The position numbers and the translations under genes were made by a program. Below, in pieces: positions 16,722 through 24,724 of a stretch of DNA of 64,000 nucleotides (its first letter is position 1; every line of letters starts with the position of its first letter). The stretch is taken from the NCBI RefSeq assembly GCF_017792385.1, contig NZ_CP051230.1, positions 558,001-622,000 of the forward strand, read 5' to 3'. The stretch comes from Hyphomonas sp. (GTDB taxonomy: Bacteria; Pseudomonadota; Alphaproteobacteria; Caulobacterales; Hyphomonadaceae). The notes beneath the pieces were generated by a model, which was not told the origin of the DNA, did not search any database, and saw only the letters and a list, made by a program, of their open reading frames with translations.

Positions 16722-18626
16722 TTATTCTGCCTCCAGATGAACCAGAATGTCCCCTTCGGAAACCTGGTCCCCGGGGGCGGCCTCGACCGAGGCAACCAAG
16801 CCGTCGCGCGGCGCGGGCAGCGTGTGCTCCATCTTCATCGCCTCCATCACGGCGACCGGGTCGCCCTTGGCAACGGTATCGCCGGCCTTCACATGAAGGG
16901 ACAGCAGCTTGCCCGGCATCGGCGCGCTGACCGAGTCCCCGCCCAGCACCGCTTCGACATCGGCATCATAGTCCGGCACCTCGACCAGCACCGTGTCGCC
17001 CCCCGTGGTCACCGCAAAGCGTCGCGGCGACAGGTCGGTCACGAACGGCAGGGGTGTGTCGGCGTCCACATCATGGTCTGCCGGGTCGAACCAGTCAGCA
17101 TCGCTGCCGACGGCAACGGCAACCTTGCGCACAGGCATCGCATTGGACCGGAACCCGTCCCGGATATCCCACGGCATGCGTGCGCCCTCATCATTCAGCC
17201 GGACATCGCAGACCGCCAGGACGGAGGCGTGCTGATGCTCCGAAGGCGGATGGGTCAGCGCGTCGCCCTGATCGGCAATCCAGTTCACATGATGCGTGCC
17301 ATCCCGGAAGGCATCCGACTGGGCACAGCGGCGCAGAAAGCCGGTATTGGCAGGCACACCGGACAATTGCGTATGCGCCAGCGTGTCGACCAGAAGGTCG
17401 ACCGCTGCGTCCCGCTCCGGCGCAGACACGATCAGTTTGGCGATCATGGAATCATAATTTGACGGCACCCGGTCGCCCGTCTCGAACCCGGCATCCCAGC
17501 GGATGGTATCCCCGTCGACCGGCTGCAACAGTCCGAATTCCAGGATCAGGCCAGCCCCCGGACGGAACCCGTCGGCCGGGTCCTCGGCGCAGATCCGCGC
17601 CTCGATCGCATGGCCGATCAGCGGGATCTCGTCCTGTTTCAGCGGCAGGGCATCGCCGGCGGCGACCAACAATTGCCACGCGACCAGGTCCTGCCCCGTG
17701 ATCATCTCCGTGACGGGATGCTCCACCTGCAGGCGCGTATTCATCTCAAGGAACCAGAATGTGTCGATCGCCAGAGGCTTCGATCCGTCCACGATGAATT
17801 CGACGGTGCCGGCGCCCTGATAGCCGACCGCCTGCGCCAGTTTCACGGCCGCATCTGTCATCGCGGCACGCACATCTTCCGGCATGCCGGGCGCGGGCGC
17901 TTCCTCGATTACTTTCTGGCGGCGGCGCTGCAGCGAACAATCGCGCTCATACAGGTGAACCACATTGCCATGCGCGTCGCCGAAGACCTGCACTTCGATG
18001 TGACGCGGCTGCTGGACCAGTTTTTCCAGCATGACGCGGCCGTCGCCGAAAGCGCTTTCAGCCTCACGTACCGCGCTTTCCAGTTCGCCTTTCAATTCGC
18101 CAGCCTTGTTGACCAGGCGGATGCCGCGTCCGCCGCCCCCGGCCACGGCCTTGATCAGCAGCGGGAAACCGATCTCCCTGGCCGCCTTGGCAAGCGTTTC
18201 CAGCTCCTGCCCTTCCCCGCGATAGCCGGGCAGGACGGGCACGCCGGCCTCCTCGGCAATGCGCTTGGCCTCATCCTTCGGGCCCATGGAGCGGATTGCA
18301 GCGGCCGAGGGGCCGACCCAGATCAGGCCCGCTGTCTCGACCGCTTCGGCGAAATCGGCATTCTCTGACAGGAAGCCATAGCCGGGATGGATCGCGTCCG
18401 CCCCGCTCTCTTTCGCGGCGGCAAGGATCGCCGCGATGTTGAGATAGCTTTCCGGCGCCGGCGAGGCGCCGATGTGCACGGCCTCATCTGCGTCGCGGAC
18501 ATGTTTCGCGCGCGCATCGGCATCTGAATAGACGGCGACCGTGGCGATGCCGAGCCCGCGGCAGGTCTCAAAGATGCGGCAGGCGATCTCGCCCCGGTTC
18601 GCGACGAGCAGCTTCTGAATCTTCAA
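16722..18626 (-). CDS. mccA: methylcrotonyl-CoA carboxylase alpha subunit (biotin carboxylase/carrier)
   Basis: Biotin-containing subunit of 3-methylcrotonyl-CoA carboxylase in leucine breakdown: it carboxylates biotin with ATP and bicarbonate and passes the carboxyl group to the beta subunit. The 634 residues show the biotin-carboxylase N-terminus KLLVANRGEIACR, ATP-grasp domain with the GGGGRGI loop, LEMNTRLQVEHPVTE, a linker, and the C-terminal biotinyl domain with EAMKME (Lys about 592). The assigned start is TTG 18626, with GGGAGG eight bases upstream and the protein beginning at the usual point; ATG codons farther up would add about 12-19 untypical residues. The start region overlaps the DUF817 gene by 59 bases. 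The partner mccB lies at 23 kb; assignment to methylcrotonyl- rather than another acyl-CoA rests on that company. Confidence 0.88.
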   Translation of the reverse strand: MKIQKLLVANRGEIACRIFETCRGLGIATVAVYSDADARAKHVRDADEAVHIGASPAPESYLNIAAILAAAKESGADAIHPGYGFLSENADFAEAVETAGLIWVGPSAAAIRSMGPKDEAKRIAEEAGVPVLPGYRGEGQELETLAKAAREIGFPLLIKAVAGGGGRGIRLVNKAGELKGELESAVREAESAFGDGRVMLEKLVQQPRHIEVQVFGDAHGNVVHLYERDCSLQRRRQKVIEEAPAPGMPEDVRAAMTDAAVKLAQAVGYQGAGTVEFIVDGSKPLAIDTFWFLEMNTRLQVEHPVTEMITGQDLVAWQLLVAAGDALPLKQDEIPLIGHAIEARICAEDPADGFRPGAGLILEFGLLQPVDGDTIRWDAGFETGDRVPSNYDSMIAKLIVSAPERDAAVDLLVDTLAHTQLSGVPANTGFLRRCAQSDAFRDGTHHVNWIADQGDALTHPPSEHQHASVLAVCDVRLNDEGARMPWDIRDGFRSNAMPVRKVAVAVGSDADWFDPADHDVDADTPLPFVTDLSPRRFAVTTGGDTVLVEVPDYDADVEAVLGGDSVSAPMPGKLLSLHVKAGDTVAKGDPVAVMEAMKMEHTLPAPRDGLVASVEAAPGDQVSEGDILVHLEAE

Positions 18627-19500
18627 GGCGTGGCCCTCCCGGTGCCTGGCGCGCCCGGCCATGCATGGCCGCCACCAGGACAAAACTGATTATCATCAGC
18701 AGATACCATGATCCGAGTTTCGATAAAGAGACCATCTGCCAGCCATGCTCTTGCCCGGGATAGGCCCAGGCGCGGGCAAACGTTCCAAGGTTTTCTGCAA
18801 ACCAGATAAAGATTGCCACCAGACCGAAGCCGATCACCAGCGGCATCGGCCGGTGGGCGGTGTCGGCGCGGAACCAGACCACGCACGGCCCGTAAACCAT
18901 GGCCGTGGCCGCAAACAGGGCGATCCGGATATCCGGCAGCCAGTGATGCGCGAAGAAATTCACATAGATCGCCGTGGCCAGCACGCCCTGCATCCAGAGC
19001 GGCGGGAAGCGGTCAAACCGGAAATCGAAGATGCGCCAGACCCGCGCCAGATACGACCCGACAGCGGCGTACATGAAGCCGGTGAAAAGCGGCACACCAG
19101 CAATGCGCAACAGGCTGTCTTCCGGATAGATCCAGCTGCCATGATAGGTCTTGAACAATTCCATGATGGTGCCGACGACATGAAACACCAGGATGACCCG
19201 CGCCTCTTCCCAGGTTTCCAGGCCGGTCCACAGCATCATGACCTGAATGGCAATCGCGCCCAGGACAAGGAAGTCATACCGGGTCAGCCAGGCGCCGTCC
19301 GGATACCAGAGGAAGGTCGCCAGCAGCAGGCCCAGCATCAGGCCGCCGAAAAGACAGGCCCAGCCCTGTTTGATGCCGAAGGCAACGAATTCGAACGCGG
19401 CCTGACTGACCGGCCCCTTCACATGGCGCGCATGCAGCGCCGCGCGGGCCTCATGCAGGCGCTGCTGCAGGCGGGTCTGGACGGGTTCGGGCATCTCCAT
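18568..19500 (-). CDS. DUF817 family membrane protein
   Basis: A 310-residue integral membrane protein with about eight hydrophobic segments. It matches the DUF817 family by the conserved YHGSWIYPED segment and the FFAHHWLPDIR segment with its paired histidines. The family's function is unknown. The C-terminal tail after residue 280 is charged and cytoplasmic-looking, and its last 59 bases overlap the mccA start, so the two are probably transcribed together with translation coupled. Confidence 0.82.
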   Translation of the reverse strand: MEMPEPVQTRLQQRLHEARAALHARHVKGPVSQAAFEFVAFGIKQGWACLFGGLMLGLLLATFLWYPDGAWLTRYDFLVLGAIAIQVMMLWTGLETWEEARVILVFHVVGTIMELFKTYHGSWIYPEDSLLRIAGVPLFTGFMYAAVGSYLARVWRIFDFRFDRFPPLWMQGVLATAIYVNFFAHHWLPDIRIALFAATAMVYGPCVVWFRADTAHRPMPLVIGFGLVAIFIWFAENLGTFARAWAYPGQEHGWQMVSLSKLGSWYLLMIISFVLVAAMHGRARQAPGGPRLEDSEAARREPGRDRLPHL

Positions 19501-19640
19501 CCCTCCTCTATCTGCAGCGAAGACGGCACAAAGGGGGCGCGAGCCCGGCCGGTACGCGGCGATTGCGAGCCAAAATTCCGGCTTTGACAGCCCATTCTCG
19601 TATCGTAAGGGTTAACGGGCAGAAACCACGGGAGTGTCTT

Positions 19641-19961
19641 ATGGCCTATGCTTCAGGGATCCGGATCAGCAGTGTTGCCGGTGTTATCGGGGCCGGTGTT
19701 GGCGGCTATATCGGCTACACACAGGCTGCGGATGTCAGCAATCTGAGCCCGGTGGCGGGCGCGCTGATTCTCGGAGCCATCGGCTTCGTGGCCGGCAGCG
19801 CAGGCGCCTTCATCCTCAAATCGCTGATGCAGTTCGTCATCTACATCATCCTGTTCGGGATCGTTGCCTTCGTGTTCCAGAACCAGATCGAGGCGATGAC
19901 CGGCATCAACCCTGTCACGGCGGTTCTGGGCCTGCTGCGAGACTGGGGCCTGCCGGTCTAG
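19641..19961 (+). CDS. small membrane protein of unknown function
   Basis: A 106-residue protein with three hydrophobic stretches: VAGVIGAGVGGYIGY (about 9-24), LSPVAGALILGAIGFVAGSAGAFIL (about 34-60) and MQFVIYIILFGIVAFVF (about 62-80). The start ATG 19641 has GGGAG seven bases upstream; the frame is open farther up but without a better site. It lies alone on the plus strand between minus-strand leucine-degradation genes. The small Gly/Ala-rich helices resemble glycine-zipper proteins, but no function can be assigned. Confidence 0.7.
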   Translation: MAYASGIRISSVAGVIGAGVGGYIGYTQAADVSNLSPVAGALILGAIGFVAGSAGAFILKSLMQFVIYIILFGIVAFVFQNQIEAMTGINPVTAVLGLLRDWGLPV

Positions 19962-19977
19962 CGCAGCGGCACGCGCC

Positions 19978-20778
19978 CTATTTCCCCCAACTGGGCGGGC
20001 GCTTTTCCAGAAAGGCGGCAATGCCTTCCTTGCCCTCGTCCGAAACGCGGCGGGCGGCGATGCGCTTCGAGGTATCCTGGCTCAGCTCCCGGTCGATGAA
20101 GACGCCAGACACGTCCCGCACCAGCGCCTTGCAGTCCGCCACGGCGCCGGGCGCGGCGGCGAAGACCAGATTGGCCAGGTGTTCCTCCATCTGCGTCATC
20201 TCCGCATCGGTCTCGACGACATACTGGACCAGACCGATCTTCTCGGCATAGGCGGCATCGAAGGTTTCGGCCGTGGTGAACAGGGCCTTTGCCCAGCGCG
20301 GGCCGATTGCCTCGATCACGAAGGGGCTGATCGTGGCGGGGGTCAGGCCGAGGCGGACTTCGGAAAAACGGAACTTCGTGCCGGCCATGGCGACCGCGAC
20401 ATCACAGGCCGCGACAAGGCCGGCCCCGCCGCCCATGGCCGCGCCCTGAACCAGCGCCAGCGTCATCTGGGGCATTTCATAAAGGGTTCGCAGCATTTCA
20501 GCGAGGTTCATCGCGTCCCGCTCATTGTCATCACGGGTATGCGTGGCGGCCAGTTTCATCCAGTTGAGGTCGGCGCCGGCGGAAAAGCTCTTGCCCGCCC
20601 CGCGCAGGATCATCATCCGGATGGTGGGTTGGTCGGCGATGGCATGGAAGGCATCGGTCAGCTCGGCGATCAGCTCGGCATTGAAGGCATTGTGCACATC
20701 GGGCCGGTTGAGGGTGACGACCGCAAGGCCCTCCTGCGTCGCTTCGAGCGTGATGAGATCGTATTCGGAATCGCGCAT
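19978..20778 (-). CDS. liuC: enoyl-CoA hydratase family protein, probably methylglutaconyl-CoA hydratase
   Basis: Crotonase-fold protein of 266 residues, assigned to hydration of 3-methylglutaconyl-CoA to HMG-CoA in leucine breakdown. Family signatures are NRPDVHNAFNAELI, FSAGADLNWMK (CoA-binding region and first oxyanion-hole element, about 66-76) and AAMGGGAGLVAACD (second element, about 107-120). The ADLNWMK form is the one commonly seen in methylglutaconyl-CoA hydratases. The start ATG 20778 is used; the longer frame has no support. The specific substrate is inferred from neighbours mccA, mccB and ivd. Confidence 0.82.
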   Translation of the reverse strand: MRDSEYDLITLEATQEGLAVVTLNRPDVHNAFNAELIAELTDAFHAIADQPTIRMMILRGAGKSFSAGADLNWMKLAATHTRDDNERDAMNLAEMLRTLYEMPQMTLALVQGAAMGGGAGLVAACDVAVAMAGTKFRFSEVRLGLTPATISPFVIEAIGPRWAKALFTTAETFDAAYAEKIGLVQYVVETDAEMTQMEEHLANLVFAAAPGAVADCKALVRDVSGVFIDRELSQDTSKRIAARRVSDEGKEGIAAFLEKRPPSWGK

Positions 20779-20782
20779 GGGA

Positions 20783-21829
20783 TCAGTCCTGTTCAGTCTT
20801 GTCCGCCACCTTGCGGTAGTGGCTGGACGGGCGCAAGGCGGGCCGCTCGACAAGATGCCACAGCGCAAAGCTGGCGGCGATCACCAGCAGCGCCGAGAGC
20901 GCAAATCCGGCCGCATGGCCAGCCATTGCAAACACGCCGAGCCAGGCCAGCGCCTGCAGGATCGGGAAATGGGTGATGTAGACGCCATAGCTGATATCGC
21001 CCCAGCGGGCGGCGTTCAGCGCCGGGCCCGGCAGGAAGGCGATGCAGATGATGAGCCCGGCCAGTCCCGCAGCGCGCAAGGGCTCAAGCCAGGGATGCAC
21101 GAATGACACCGCGGCCAGCAACAGGCCCCCTGCGCCAAACAGGAGCGGCCTGGACCGGGCGAGTTCCCAGACCTGCCAGAGCGCGATACCGCTGGCGAAG
21201 AAGGCCATCTGGCCGGGCAGCTGCCGCGCCAGCAGCGGGGCCATTGGATGGTCCAGCAGGACCGGCAAGCCGAGGCGCCACGCCTCCCCTGCCGCATACA
21301 GGCCGAGCAGAAGCGCCCAGCGCGCCCGCCCGGCCATGCGGAGCGCCCAGCCGATCACCGGCAGGCAGAGATAGAACATGACCTCGATCTTCAGCGTCCA
21401 CAGCGCGCCATTGACCTCGGTGAACCGGTTGCCCTCGAACAGGCCGGGCAAGTCTGGCGACAGGAAATTCAGGAAGACCAGATTGGCGGTCACATATTCG
21501 GCGACGCCGCGCCCCTGCCCGCCCATCAGCAGGCTGATCAGTGCCGGCACCAGGATCACGGCCGCATAGGCCGGGTAGAGCCGCCGCACGCGCTTGCCGG
21601 CATAATCGGCGAGGCTTTGCGACCGTGCGAGCGAGCCGGCCACCAGCGCGCCGGAGACGATGAAGAAGCCCTGAATGGCAAGTTCGGCAAATTGTCCCCA
21701 GATACGCTCGAGACCGCTCATCGGCGCGAGCGCCGACAGCACAACCGCATGATAGGCAAACACCGCCATGGCCAGCACCAGGCGGATGAAATCGAACCGG
21801 TTCGCCGCTGACGGGTGCGCTGGAGCCAT
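20783..21829 (-). CDS. acyltransferase 3 family membrane protein
   Basis: Integral membrane O-acyltransferase (Acyltransferase-3/OafA-like, 348 residues, about 10 membrane segments), a type that moves acyl groups onto surface sugars or lipids. The N-terminus NRFDFIRLVLAMAVFAYHAVV has the conserved histidine in the first membrane segment, and RVRRLYPAYA is the typical cytoplasmic arginine motif. The ATG 21829 start is preferred over an in-frame TTG nine codons upstream. It ends 4 bases before the hydratase gene, so the two are probably co-transcribed. The acyl acceptor is unknown. Confidence 0.85.
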   Translation of the reverse strand: MAPAHPSAANRFDFIRLVLAMAVFAYHAVVLSALAPMSGLERIWGQFAELAIQGFFIVSGALVAGSLARSQSLADYAGKRVRRLYPAYAAVILVPALISLLMGGQGRGVAEYVTANLVFLNFLSPDLPGLFEGNRFTEVNGALWTLKIEVMFYLCLPVIGWALRMAGRARWALLLGLYAAGEAWRLGLPVLLDHPMAPLLARQLPGQMAFFASGIALWQVWELARSRPLLFGAGGLLLAAVSFVHPWLEPLRAAGLAGLIICIAFLPGPALNAARWGDISYGVYITHFPILQALAWLGVFAMAGHAAGFALSALLVIAASFALWHLVERPALRPSSHYRKVADKTEQD

Positions 21830-21861
21830 GCAGGCTGTGTAGCGTATCGGCTCCAAATGGA

Positions 21862-21890
21862 AAGGGGCCCGCTGGACCGGCGGACCCCTT
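21862..21890 (-). terminator. terminator-like hairpin after the EF-hand gene
   Basis: On the minus strand AAGGGGTCCGC pairs with GCGGGCCCCTT (one mismatch) around the loop, followed by TCC rather than a long T run. It lies 24 bases beyond the EF-hand gene stop. Moderate support only. Confidence 0.45.
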
Positions 21891-21913
21891 CAGCGCGTCA
21901 GACGCTGGCCGGC

Positions 21914-22222
21914 CTAGCGTGCCGGCTGGCTGGCCTGCGTCGTGGCGCTGTAATCGGCCCGTCCCCGCCAGGCAGCAAGGGCATCTGCCAGTTCTTCCTC
22001 GGACACGGTGCCGTTCGAATTGAGGTCGAATTTCGTGAACCTGGCTTTCGCCTCTGCCTCGCTGGCCATGCCCGCGTTGGCAGTGTAGCTCACGAATTCG
22101 TCCTCGCTGATCAGGCCATCATCATCCAGATCCAGCTGCGAGAAGTCGGGCATTTCACCCGCATGACCCATCAGGGCCGTCATCATGGCGGCTGTCACGA
22201 GAAAGCTGCTGCGTCTGATCAT
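21914..22222 (-). CDS. small secreted EF-hand protein
   Basis: A 102-residue protein with an N-terminal signal peptide (about 1-21, MIRRSSFLVTAAMMTALMGHA) and two canonical EF-hand loops: D31-L-D-D-D-G-L-I-S-E-D-E42 and D66-L-N-S-N-G-T-V-S-E-E-E77. Both have calcium-ligating residues at positions 1, 3, 5 and 12, so it should bind Ca2+ in the periplasm or outside the cell. The start at 22222 is chosen because GAAGGAG lies seven bases upstream. The physiological partner is unknown. Confidence 0.85.
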   Translation of the reverse strand: MIRRSSFLVTAAMMTALMGHAGEMPDFSQLDLDDDGLISEDEFVSYTANAGMASEAEAKARFTKFDLNSNGTVSEEELADALAAWRGRADYSATTQASQPAR

Positions 22223-22342
22223 GTTCGAACTCCTTCTCACTTCAGGTGTCGCAGGGGACCGCGACAGTCAGGACCCTACAGGAAAGGCCCGGTAATGATG
22301 CGTGAAAAGACGTTCACGACGAAGATGTAATGAAGGCCGTAC

Positions 22343-22930
22343 TCAGGCGGCCTCCCCGCCAATCTCCTTCATGAAAGTCAACCAGGACTCGATCTTGGAT
22401 GAGGTCAGGGCCCCCACACTGCCGATGATGGTGTGGTGCATCGGCCCGAACCCGGACAGGCCCAGCACGCCGCGCTCCAGCGCCTTCAGCGCCCCGGCGT
22501 CCATGCCGAACCGGTAGATCAGATCCGGCATGCCCATGGTGACGACGATGCGGGCGGACTTGCCCTTCATCATCTTTTCCGGCCAGGGATGATCGGACTC
22601 GCCCGGCTTCAGGAAAAAGCCTGCCCGGGCGGATTGTTCGAAAAAGGCCTTCAGCCTGGCAGGCATGCCGCCGAGCCAGAGTGGAAAGGCGATGAAGACA
22701 TGATCGGCGTCGGCGATTTTCTCCCGCTCGCTCAGCACGGGTTCCGGCGGCGGCGCATCGAATTCCGCCTGCGATGTGAGGAATTGCAGATCCATCTCGC
22801 CGACATTGATACGGGAAACGGCATGCCCCTCTTCCCGCGCCCCGGCCTCATAGGCGTCACTCAAGGCGTGGATCAGATGGTTCGGGTCCGGGTCCGGATG
22901 GCCGTCAATGATGCAGATCTTCCTGGGCAT
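22343..22930 (-). CDS. NAD(P)H dehydrogenase (quinone)-like flavodoxin-fold protein
   Basis: A 195-residue flavodoxin-fold oxidoreductase of the KefF/MdaB/NQO type, expected to reduce quinones with NAD(P)H using FMN or FAD. The first strand and phosphate loop read KICIIDGHPDPDPNHLI, and the isoalloxazine-side motif is FIAFPLWLGGMPARLKAFFEQ (about 79-99). The start ATG has AGGAGG close upstream. It lies between the EF-hand gene and mccB on the same strand; a redox role in the surrounding acyl-CoA metabolism is not shown by the sequence. Confidence 0.82.
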   Translation of the reverse strand: MPRKICIIDGHPDPDPNHLIHALSDAYEAGAREEGHAVSRINVGEMDLQFLTSQAEFDAPPPEPVLSEREKIADADHVFIAFPLWLGGMPARLKAFFEQSARAGFFLKPGESDHPWPEKMMKGKSARIVVTMGMPDLIYRFGMDAGALKALERGVLGLSGFGPMHHTIIGSVGALTSSKIESWLTFMKEIGGEAA

Positions 22931-22999
22931 GGGACAGCCTCCTGTCTGGGACAGGGGCTGTGTAACACGGGCATGGCGGCAGTTTTATACGTAGGAATA

Positions 23000-24607
23000 C
23001 TACATCCGGAACACGCCAAACCCGCGATCCGGGAACGGAGCATTCAGGCTGGCCGACAAGGCAAGGCCGAGGACGCGGCGGGTGTCGGCGGGATCGATGA
23101 TGCCATCATCCCAGAGCCGCGCGGTGGAGAAGTACGGGCTGCCTTCGGCCTCGTAGAGATCGCGGATCGGCTGCTTGAAGCTTTCTTCCTCGTCTGCGGA
23201 CCATTCCCCGCCCTTGCGTTCAATGCCATCGCGCTTGACCGTGGCGAGCACGCTGGCGGCCTGCTCGCCGCCCATGACGGAGATGCGGGAATTCGGCCAC
23301 ATGAACAGGAAGCGCGGACTGTAGGCCCGGCCGCACATGCCGTAATTGCCGGCGCCGAAGCTGCCGCCGGTCACCACGGTGAATTTCGGCACGGAGGCGG
23401 TGGCGACGGCGGTCACCATCTTGGCGCCGTCCTTTGCGATGCCGCCGGCCTCGTATTTCGAGCCGACCATGAAACCGGTAATGTTTTGCAGGAAGACCAG
23501 CGGGATGCGGCGCTGATCGGCCAGTTCAATGAAATGCGCGGCCTTTTGCGCGCTTTCGGAGAACAGGATGCCATTATTGGCCAGGATCGCCACCGGCATG
23601 CCGTAAAGCCGTGCAAAGCCGCAGACCAGTGTTTCCCCGTAGAGTTTCTTGAACTCATGGAATTCGGAGCCATCGACGAGGCGGGCGATCACTTCGCGGG
23701 CATCATAGGGCTCGCGCACATCCTGCGGCACCAGGCCATGCAGTTCGGCCGGATCATACAGCGGTTCGGCCGGATCGGTCAGATCAAAGGGCTGGGGTTT
23801 CGGCTTAGCCAGTGTGCGGACGATGGACCGGACAATGGCGAGCGCATGCGCATCATGGGCGGCATAATGGTCGGCCACGCCGGACTGGCGGGCATGTACA
23901 TCAGCCCCGCCAAGGTCTTCGGCGGAGATCACCTCCCCCGTCGCGGCCTTCACCAGCGGCGGACCGCCAAGAAAGATGGTGCCCTGCTTGCGCACGATGA
24001 TGGTCTCATCCGACATGGCCGGCACATAGGCGCCGCCTGCCGTGCAGCTGCCCATGACCGAGGCGATCTGGGGGATGCCCTTCGCGCTCATCTGGGCCTG
24101 ATTGTAGAAGATGCGGCCGAAATGCTCGCGATCCGGGAACACTTCGGACTGATGCGGCAGGTTCGCACCACCAGAATCCACAAGATAGATGCAGGGCAGG
24201 TGATTTTCCAGCGCCACTTCCTGGGCGCGCAGATGCTTCTTCACCGTCATCGGAAAATAGGCGCCGCCCTTCACCGTGGCGTCATTGCAGACGATCAGGC
24301 ATTCACGGCCTTCGACCCGGCCGACCCCGGTGATCAGGCCCGCGCCGGGGGCCTCATTGTCATACATGCCATTGGCCGCCAGGGCGCCGATCTCCAGAAA
24401 GGCAGACCCGGGATCGAGCAGGCGCTCGACCCGTTCGCGCGGCAGCAACTTGCCCCGGTCGACATGGCGCTGGCGCGAGGCTTCCGGCCCGCCAAGGGCC
24501 GCTTCGGCGGTTTTCCCGCGCAATTCGGCAAGAAGCGTCTCCATGGCCGCTTTGTTGGCGGCAAATTTGCTGCCGGACACATCAAGGCTGGATTTCAGAA
24601 CCGGCAT
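23000..24607 (-). CDS. mccB: methylcrotonyl-CoA carboxylase beta subunit (carboxyltransferase)
   Basis: Carboxyltransferase subunit (535 residues) that moves CO2 from carboxybiotin to 3-methylcrotonyl-CoA in leucine degradation. It has the paired crotonase-like domains: N-terminal half with VDSGGANLPHQSEVFPD and GSCTAGGAYVPAMSDE, C-terminal half with LQNITGFMVG and VTGGSFGAGNYGMCGRAY. These match MccB better than PccB, which lacks the GANLPHQ form. The start ATG 24607 has GGGAGG just upstream. Its biotin partner mccA is 4.4 kb downstream on the same strand, separated by five genes, which is looser than the usual tight liu operon. Confidence 0.92.
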   Translation of the reverse strand: MPVLKSSLDVSGSKFAANKAAMETLLAELRGKTAEAALGGPEASRQRHVDRGKLLPRERVERLLDPGSAFLEIGALAANGMYDNEAPGAGLITGVGRVEGRECLIVCNDATVKGGAYFPMTVKKHLRAQEVALENHLPCIYLVDSGGANLPHQSEVFPDREHFGRIFYNQAQMSAKGIPQIASVMGSCTAGGAYVPAMSDETIIVRKQGTIFLGGPPLVKAATGEVISAEDLGGADVHARQSGVADHYAAHDAHALAIVRSIVRTLAKPKPQPFDLTDPAEPLYDPAELHGLVPQDVREPYDAREVIARLVDGSEFHEFKKLYGETLVCGFARLYGMPVAILANNGILFSESAQKAAHFIELADQRRIPLVFLQNITGFMVGSKYEAGGIAKDGAKMVTAVATASVPKFTVVTGGSFGAGNYGMCGRAYSPRFLFMWPNSRISVMGGEQAASVLATVKRDGIERKGGEWSADEEESFKQPIRDLYEAEGSPYFSTARLWDDGIIDPADTRRVLGLALSASLNAPFPDRGFGVFRM

Positions 24608-24724
24608 AACGCCTCCCAATGGAATTTTGTGCCTGCTTAGCCGCGCCCGGCGCATGTGTCACGCGGGCGTCATGCGAATTTGGAACAGAAGGCATGAGCG
24701 AAAGGCTTTGAAAAGGGAATCGAA

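Noticed and set aside
22433..24640. 735-codon plus-strand open frame across the flavodoxin-fold and mccB genes
   Set aside because: Antisense to two confidently identified genes, with shadow-like composition.
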